Of a DNA stretch of 64,000 bases, positions 12,201 to 21,200 are shown in pieces. Source of the DNA: Neodontobutis hainanensis (lineage: Eukaryota; Chordata; Actinopteri; Gobiiformes; Odontobutidae); assembly GCA_024349245.1 (NCBI GenBank), contig JALDNG010000021.1, forward strand, positions 684,501 through 748,500, written 5' to 3'. The position numbers and the translations under genes were made by a program. The notes below the pieces were generated by a model that saw nothing but the letters and a program-made list of their open reading frames with translations, did no database searches and was not told the DNA's origin. Numbering within the stretch: the first letter of the stretch is position 1; every line of letters begins with the position of its first letter.

Positions 12201-15200
12201 TAGCTGCGACAGCAAAGTCAGGACAATTACATTCTGTGATTGAACAATATTTATCCATGTTTCACAATGTCTTCCTTTTTTCTGTTAAAAGACAAATTCA
12301 GCTGAAAATACTATTTATTGGCAGCTGTTTAACTTCCTGGAACGTCACATGATAAGCCGGCTACCACCAATAGGAGCATTCTTTTTTTCAAGCATAATCT
12401 TGATGCACCTCTTACAAAGCCCTGCGTGTTTCTTCAGGTGAGGACTCGGACTCGGACTCGGACCTGTCGATGGACGAAGAGCACAGTCTGTCCATCCCTT
12501 CGTCCGAGAGCGACGACAACGTGAGACTGAGAGGACGGATCCAGAGACGCTTCAAACGGTCCAATCACGGCGAGAGGCTGCTCACAGAGCCCGCCCACAA
12601 CGGCACCAAAGGTAAGGCCCACGTTTCTCATTTTACAAGAAGCTCTATATTTAGACTTTAGACATTATTATGTTGTGGTGTGTGGTTCTGAAAGAAACCT
12701 TCATAAAAACTAATGAGGACCAAAAGAACACTCTCAGTGTTCTTTCTTACAGAGTTCACACTGTCAGACAGAAAATCATTTAATCAATAAACTGATCAAT
12801 ACCTCACGCTCCATCTGTGTCATGTGACCTCAGAGTAAGGTCACGTGACCTTACTCTGAGGTCACGTGACCTCACTCTACACCTTACGTGACACAGAGGC
12901 AGAGAAACAGAGCAGATGGAGACAGAACGTCAGAATAAAGTCTTTGGTCCTGTTTAGTTTTAGATTTATCTTCATTTTAGACTTGGTTTAGTCCTGCTTT
13001 AGTCCTGCTTTAGTCCTGCTTTAGTCCTGGTTTAGTCCTGGTTTAGTCCTGCTTTAGTCCTGCTTTAGTCCTGCTTTAGTCCTGCTTTAGTCCTGGTTTA
13101 GTCCTGCTTTACCTTTACATCAGACACATCCTTCGAATCCCGGTCTGATCCCCGTGGAGTCGGTCTAAGTCCTGGTGGTTTTGTTGTAGACCTGGACGGG
13201 AACGACCTGCTCTCCTATTGGCCGGCGCTGGAGCAGACCTGGGGCTCGGAGCGCCCCCTGGGGGCAGACGCTGCCAACAACAACCAACAGCAGCAGCAGC
13301 TGGAGGCAGCGCTGACGAGTGGAGACGAGAGCGGACTCACCCCGAGCCAGCGCCACCGCAAAGGTCTGGACCGGGTCTGGGACTGGACCGGGACTGGGCT
13401 TAGACTGGGGAAAGAAGCAAGACCAGAACAGAGTTAGACCAGGACTAAAGCTGAACTAAATTAGATTTTAAACAGGACTTGTTTTCATCCAAGTTTAATA
13501 TCTAAACCGGGATTAAACATGAACTGAACCAGGACTAAACCGGGATTAAACATGAACTGAACCAGGACTAAACCGGGATTAAACATGAACTGAACAGGAC
13601 TAAACCGGGATTAAACATGAACTGAACCAGGACTAAACCGGGATTAAACATGAACTGAACCAGGACTAAACCGGGATTAAACATGAACTGAACCAGGACT
13701 AAACCGGGATTAAACACGAACTGAACAGGACTAAACCGGGATTAAACACGAACTGAACAGGACTAAACCGGGATTAAACACGAACTGAACAGGACTAAAC
13801 TGGGATTAAACATGAACTGAACCAGGACTAAACCGGGATTAAACACGAACTGAACAGGACTAAACCGGGATTAAACATGAACTGAACAGGACTAAACCGG
13901 ATTAAACACGAACTGAACAGGACTAAACCGGGATTAAACACAAACTGAACAGGACTAAACCGGGATTAAACATGAACTGAACAGGACTAAACCGGGATTA
14001 AACACGAACTGAACAGGACTAAACTGGGATTAAACATGAACTGAACCAGGACTAAACCGGGATTAAACACGAACTGAACCAGGACTAAACCGGGATTAAA
14101 CACGAACTGAACAGGACTAAACTGGGATTAAACATGAACTTAACCCGGACTAAACCGGGATTAAACATGAACTGAACAGGACTAAACTGGGATTAAACAT
14201 GAACTGAACAGGACTAAACCGGGATTAAACACGAACTGAACCCGGACTAAACCGGGATTAAACATGAACTGAACAGGACTAAACCGGGATTAAACACGAA
14301 CTGAACCAGGACTAAACCGGGATTAAGTAAGTAAGTAAGTAAATTTTATTTATATAGCACCTTTCACAGATATAAATCACAAAGTGCTTTACAAAGTGCA
14401 ATAAAAAACAATAAAACTTAGAGAAAAAAAAAAAATTAAAACCACAGAATATTGAAACATAAAAGCCCAATCAACTAAAAGCTTGTTTAAATAAAAGTGT
14501 CTTCAGCTGCTTTTTAAAAGAATCAACAGAAATATCCACTCGCAGTGACAGGGGCAGGGCGTTCCAGAGTCTGGGGCGACTGTTTGGAAAGACCGGTCAC
14601 CCGGGTTTTCAAACGTGTTTTGGGGACCATTAAAAGGTTTTGACCTGAAGACCGAAGAGTGCGTGAGGAGGAGTAAGGGGTCAGCAGGTCAGTGATGTAC
14701 TGGGGCCTGTCCATGTAGAGCTCTAAAAGTCAAGACTAAAATTTTAAAATCAATCCTGAATTTGACTGGAAGCCAATGAAGTGAAGCTAAAACCGGTGAA
14801 ATGTGAGCCCTTCTGTTGGTTCCAGTTAAAAGCCTGGCTGCAGCATTTTGCACCATTTGAAGCCGACCCAGAGACAATTTGTTGAAACAAATAAAAGAGA
14901 ATTACAATAATCAAGACGAGAAGAAATAAAAGCATGAATAATCATCTCCAAGTTAGATTTAGACAATAACACTCTCAATTTAGAAATGTTTCTTAGATGA
15001 TAAAAACAGTTTTTGACCAACTGTCTAGAATGACTGTCCAGAGACATAGATTGGTCAAACAGAACACCAAGGTTTCTGAGGCTCGACTGGACGGAAGAAC
15101 CCAGGAACCAAGGTGTTGTTTGATTTGAAGTATTTTTGGTCAGGTGCAAAGATTAAAGTTTCAGTCTTTTTGTATTTAGCTGTAGGTAGTTATTGCATAA

Positions 15201-18200
15201 CCAGTTCTTTAAGCAAGTCAAGCAGTTCAACAATTCAGTAAGTTTATAAAACTCAGAGTCTTTAAAAGAACAGTACAACTGAATGTCATCAGCATAAAAG
15301 TGATAAGACACATTTTTAAAACCATGAAATATTTCACTAAGAGGGCATATGTACAATAAAAACAAAAGAGGACCTAAGACTGAGCCCTGAGGAACTCCAT
15401 ATGACAGAGGTCATTTCAGACAGAATATTGTTAATACAGACACAAAATGATCTGTCACTCAGGTAAGAGGAAAACCACTTTAGAACTGATCCAGAGAAAC
15501 CCATTTCATATTGCAGACGCTTTAACAATATATTATGGTCCAGAGTATCAAAAGCAGACGATAAATCCAGTAAGATCAAGACTGAGTACTGCCCAGAGTC
15601 AGCTGCCATCATAATGTCATTTGATATCCTCAGCAGGGCAGTCTCTGTTGAATGACATTTTCGAAGCCTGACTGAAATTTGTCTATAACATTAATTTCAT
15701 TAAGAAACGCAGTCAGCTGCTCCGCCACCACTCTCCAGGATTTTAGATAAAAAGGCAATTTAGAGATTGGCCTGTAGTTGTTTGGTTCAAAAGAATCCAA
15801 ATTGGGCTTCTTCAGAATGGGGCTGACGACCGCTTGTTTAAAAGAGCTGGGCACAGAACCAGTTAAAAGAGAAAGGTTGATCAGTTTAACAACATAAGGA
15901 CCAACTAAATCAAATACATTTAAAAGCAACGAAGCTGGCATTACATCCAGAGGGCTTGATGATGGTTTCACTTTTTTTAGTAGACCCTTGATATCCTCTT
16001 CAGTGACAGGTGAGAAGGTGGACCAAGAGCACTGAGGAGATAAACCCCAGGATGTGTGGACAGAGGATGGGTTTATAGAAGCTCGTATATCATGTACCTT
16101 ATTCACAAAGGAATTTAAAAACCTGTTGCAGTCATGAACTGAACAGGACTAAACCGGGATTAAACACGAACTGAACCAGGACTAAACCGGGATTAAACAT
16201 GAACTGAACAGGACTAAACCGGGATTAAACACGAACTGAACAGGACTAAACCGGGATTAAACATGAACTGAACCCGGACTAAACCGGGATTAAACATGAA
16301 CTGAACAGGACTAAACTGGGATTAAACATGAACTGAACAGGACTAAACCGGGATTAAACACGAACTGAACCCGGACTAAACCGGGATTAAACATGAACTG
16401 AACCCGGACTAAACCGGGATTAAACATGAACTGAACCAGGACTAAACCGGGATTAAACATGAACTGAACAGGACTAAACTGGGATTAAACACAAACTGAA
16501 CCAGGACTAAACTGGGATTAAACACGAACTGAACAGGACTAAACCGGGATTAAACACGAACTGAACAGGACTAAACCGGGATTAAACATGAACTGAACAG
16601 GACTAAACCGGGATTAAACACGAACTGAACAGGACTAAACCGGGATTAAACATGAACTGAACCCGGACTAAACCGGGATTAAACATGAACTGAACAGGAC
16701 TAAACCAGGATTAAACATGAACTGAACAGGACTAAACCGGGATTAAACATGAACTGAACAGGACTAAACCGGGATTAAACACGAACTGAACAGGACTAAA
16801 CCAGGATTAAACATGAACTGAACAGGACTAAACCGGGATTAAACATGAACTGAACAGGACTAAACCGGGATTAAACACGAACTGAACCAGGACTAAACCG
16901 GGATTAAACATGAACTGAACAGGACTAAACCGGGATTAAACACGAACTGAACAGGACTAAACCGGGATTAAACATGAACTGAACCAGGACTAAACCGGGA
17001 TTAAACATGAACTGAACCCGGACTAAACTGGGATTAAACATGAACTGAACAGGACTAAACCGGGATTAAACATGAACTGAACAGGACTAAACCGGGATTA
17101 AACATGAACTGAACCCGGACTAAACCGGGATTAAACACGAACTGAACAGGACTAAACCGGGATTAAACATGAACTGAACCAGGACTAAACTGGGATTAAA
17201 CATGAACTGAACCAGGACTAAACCGGGATTAAACACGAACTGAACAGGACTAAACCGGGATTAAACACGAACTGAACCAGGACTAAACCGGGATTAAACA
17301 TGAACTTAACCAGGACTAAACTGGGATTAAACACGAACTGAACAGGACTAAACCTGGATTAAACATGAACTGAACCAGGACTAAACCGGGATTAAACACG
17401 AACTGAACAGGACTAAACCGGGATTAAACACGAACTGAACCAGGACTAAACCGGGATTAAACAGGAACTGAACCAGGACTAAACCGGGATTAAACACAAA
17501 CTGAACAGGACTAAACCGGGATTAAAAATTGAACTGAACAGGACTAAACCGGGATTAAACATGAACTGAACCAGGACTAAACCGGGATTAAACACGAACT
17601 GAACAGGACTAAACCGGGATTAAACACGAACTGAACAGGACTAAACCGGGATTAAACATGAACTGAACAGGACTAAACCGGGATTAAACACGAACTGAAC
17701 AGGACTAAACTGGGATTAAACATGAACTGAACCAGGACTAAACCGGGATTAAACACGAACTGAACCAGGACTAAACCGGGATTAAACACGAACTGAACAG
17801 GACTAAACTGGGATTAAACATGAACTGAACCCGGACTAAACTGGGATTAAACATGAACTGAACCCGGACTAAACCGGGATTAAACATGAACTGAACAGGA
17901 CTAAACTGGGATTAAACATGAACTGAACAGGACTAAACCGGGATTAAACACGAACTGAACCCGGACTAAACCGGGATTAAACATGAACTGAACAGGACTA
18001 AACCGGGATTAAACATGAACTGAACCAGGACTAAACCGGGATTAAACATGAACTGAACAGGACTAAACTGGGATTAAACACAAACTGAACCAGGACTAAA
18101 CTGGGATTAAACACGAACTGAACAGGACTAAACCAGGATTAAACATGAACTGAACAGGACTAAACCGGGATTAAACACGAACTGAACAGGACTAAACTGG

Positions 18201-21200
18201 GATTAAACATGAACTGAACCAGGACTAAACCGGGATTAAACACGAACTGAACCAGGACTAAACCGGGATTAAACACGAACTGAACAGGACTAAACTGGGA
18301 TTAAACATGAACTGAACCCGGACTAAACCGGGATTAAACACGAACTGAACAGGACTAAACCAGGATTAAACATGAACTGAACAGGACTAAACCGGGATTA
18401 AACATGAACTGAACAGGACTAAACCGGGATTAAACACGAACTGAACAGGACTAAACCGGGATTAAACATGAACTGAACCCGGACTAAACCGGGATTAAAC
18501 ATGAACTGAACCCGGACTAAACTGGGATTAAACATGAACTGAACAGGACTAAACCGGGATTAAACATGAACTGAACAGGACTAAACCGGGATTAAACACG
18601 AACTGAACCCGGACTAAACCGGGATTAAACACGAACTGAACAGGACTAAACCGGGATTAAACATGAACTGAACCCGGACTAAACTGGGATTAAACATGAA
18701 CTGAACCAGGACTAAACCGGGATTAAACACGAACTGAACAGGACTAAACCGGGATTAAACACGAACTGAACCAGGACTAAACCGGGATTAAACATGAACT
18801 TAACCAGGACTAAACTGGGATTAAACACGAACTGAACAGGACTAAACCTGGATTAAACATGAACTGAACCAGGACTAAACCGGGATTAAACACGAACTGA
18901 ACAGGACTAAACCGGGATTAAACACGAACTGAACCAGGACTAAACCGGGATTAAACAGGAACTGAACCAGGACTAAACCGGGATTAAACATGAACTGAAC
19001 CAGGACTAAACCGGGATTAAACACGAACTGAACAGGACTAAACCGGGATTAAACATGAACTGAACCCGGACTAAACCGGGATTAAACACGAACTGAACAG
19101 GACTAAACTGGGATTAAACACGAACTGAACAGGACTAAACCGGGATTAAACATGAACTGAACAGGACTAAACTGGGATTAAACATGAACTGAACAGGACT
19201 AAACCGGGATTAAACATGAACTGAACCAGGACTAAACCGGGATTAAACACGAACTGAACCAGGACTAAACCGGGATTAAACACGAACTGAACAGGACTAA
19301 ACCGGGATTAAACACGAACTGAACAGGACTAAACCGGGATTAAACATGAACTGAACCCGGACTAAACCGGGATTAAACATGAACTGAACAGGACTAAACC
19401 GGGATTAAACATGAACTGAACAGGACTAAACCGGGATTAAACATGAACTGAACCCAGACTAAACCGGGATTAAACATGAACTGAACCCGGACTAAACTGG
19501 GATTAAACATGAACTGAACCAGGACTAGGCCCAAGATTAAACTCAGGACTGAGCCAAGACCGGATCTGGTCTAAACCTGGACTAAACCAAGACTAAATCG
19601 GGACTGAACCAGAACTAAACTAGACAGGAATAAAACAGACTTGGACTAAACAAAAACTAATCCACGACTAAAAAAAAAACTAAAACAGAATGGCCTCAAA
19701 CAGGAGTAAATCCTGAACAAAACCAGGACTAAACCAGGTCTAACTCACTCTGGACCTTTTGTCAAACTGCCACAGACTCGGTGGATCTATAAATACAGAA
19801 CAATAACCTCAGATCCAGGACCGGCTTTATTTCCCTGAGGGTCTGAAGACTTCCCTGAACCAGCTGCGTTTTAATCAAAACCCCAAAGCTCTAGACAAAT
19901 ATCACCTCCTCCTCGTTTCCTGTAAAGACGTCTGAAAACAGGACTAAACCTGGACGAAACCTGGACTAAACCTGGACTAAACCTGGACGAAACCTGGACT
20001 AAACCTGGACGAAACCTGGACTAAACCTGGACGAAACCTGGACTAAACCTGGACGAAACCTGGACTAAACCTGGACTAAACCTGGACTAAACCTGGACTA
20101 AACCTGGACGAAACCTGGACTAAACCTGGACTAAACCTGGACTAAACCTGGACTAAACCTGGACTAAACCTGGACTAAACCTGGACGAAACCTGGACTAA
20201 ACCTGGACTAAACCTGGACTAAACCTGGACTAAACCTGGACTAAACCTGGACGAAACCTGGACAAAACCTGGACTAAACCTGGACTAAACCTGGACTAAA
20301 CCTGGACGAAACATGGACTAAACCTGGACTATCCTGGACTAAACCTGGACTAAATCTGGACGAAACCTGGCCGAAACCTGGACGAAACCTGGACTAAACC
20401 TGGACTAAACCTGGACGAAACCTGGACTAAACCTGGACTAAACCTGGACTAAACCTGGACTAAACCTGGACGAAACCTGGACGAAACCTGGACGAAACCT
20501 GGACTAAACCTGGACGAAACCTGGACTAAACCTGGACTAAACCTGGACGAAACCTGGACTAAACCTGGACGAAACCTGGACTAAACCTGGACTAAACCTG
20601 GACGAAACCTGGACTAAACCTGGACGAAACCTGGACGAAACCTGGACGAAACCTGGACCGGTTTAGACCAGGTTTAGACCAGGTTTAGACCAGGTTTAGA
20701 CCGGGACAAGGCCATACTGAAGCAGAACTTAAGCTAAATCAGAACTAACTCTTAGCCCTAACGAAGATCTTATCTGGAGCCATTACCAAAATAATAACTG
20801 TGTCTTTTCAAGTCGTGCAATACCTTCATGAGTTAAAAACCATAAACATAGCTTTTGCTGCTGTTTGAAGAAAGAATTGTCAGATTTTGGGGCATTTTTA
20901 CTTAATTTGTGGAAAAGGAAAAGGGCTCCTGACTTTATTGTAAAAGAAAAGCTCATGTTTCACACTTAGAGCCCAAAAAGCACATATTTAGTCACATCTC
21001 ATTTGTTTGAAAATAAAGTATTTTCGTCCAACACAAAGGTCACATGATAAGGACAGTCTAGTGAGTGTTTTGAATTCCTAATGTAATGTTCTTCCTCGTC
21101 TCAGGGATCTTGAAGAACCGTCTTGGCTGTTCTCCAGCTCTCCAGGGTTTATCCACTGTGGGCCGTGTCCCGAGTGAGTTAAACTGGTACCGCACCTCGA

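Noticed and set aside
14689..16106. Host gene on the minus strand in the celsr3 intron
   Set aside because: The frames are consecutive pieces of one L2-type reverse transcriptase, broken by frameshifts.
13503..19527. Regular 32-bp repeats resembling a CRISPR array
   Set aside because: Units are head-to-tail with no unique spacers, the context is a vertebrate intron, and there are no cas genes.
19940..20658. Telomere-like interstitial repeat
   Set aside because: The unit is CCTGGAC[TG]AAA, not (TTAGGG)n or a known variant; it is a local minisatellite.
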